Shown piece by piece: positions 63,964-64,000 of a stretch of 64,000 nucleotides of DNA (position 1 is the stretch's first letter; each line of letters starts with the position of its first letter). The position numbers and the translations under genes are program-made. A model generated the notes under the pieces. That model made no database searches and was not told where the DNA came from. It saw nothing but the letters and a program-made list of their open reading frames with translations. Origin of the DNA: an uncultured Dysgonomonas sp. (GTDB lineage Bacteria > Bacteroidota > Bacteroidia > Bacteroidales > Dysgonomonadaceae); assembly GCA_945273835.1 (NCBI GenBank), contig CALYPL010000003.1, positions 1 to 64,000 on the forward strand. Reading direction: 5' to 3'.

Positions 63964-64000
63964 AAACCCAGATTTCATAATTTAGCTATTATTAGGGTTC

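Overview
The window is a Bacteroidales-type chromosomal segment, Dysgonomonas/Bacteroides-like by gene content and by the TAnnTTTG promoter motif. It is mostly housekeeping: a PcrA/UvrD helicase, TrmH-family methyltransferase, TamL/BamA-like OMP, POT transporter, DsbD, pyrophosphatase, CoA-transferase, CorA, the full F1Fo ATP synthase operon, an SRP RNA plus tRNA-Thr pair, SOD, class II aldolase and a tricorn-like protease. Accessory parts are a compact Sus-like alpha-glucan locus (SusR-SusC-SusD-SusE-GH97) and the start of a surface polysaccharide cluster (rfbA, rfbC, rfbB, an FnlA/CapE-like dehydratase, a WxcM-like cupin, an RmlD-like reductase) that runs to the right edge. The left edge cuts a minus-strand secreted Trp/Tyr-rich protein gene with an in-frame 39-bp tandem repeat; this gene is absent from the ORF track. 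The best candidates for under-described biology are (i) a cassette of lipoprotein, ABC ATPase with N-terminal extension and two paralogous large membrane proteins (22.1-26.7 kb), with an 11-bp inverted repeat between the paralogs; (ii) an ATP-grasp-like orphan protein at 3.6 kb; (iii) a LuxR regulator with a ScdA/hemerythrin-like N-terminus. I saw no CRISPR array, phage, transposase or rRNA. All family calls come from reading motifs; no database search was run.
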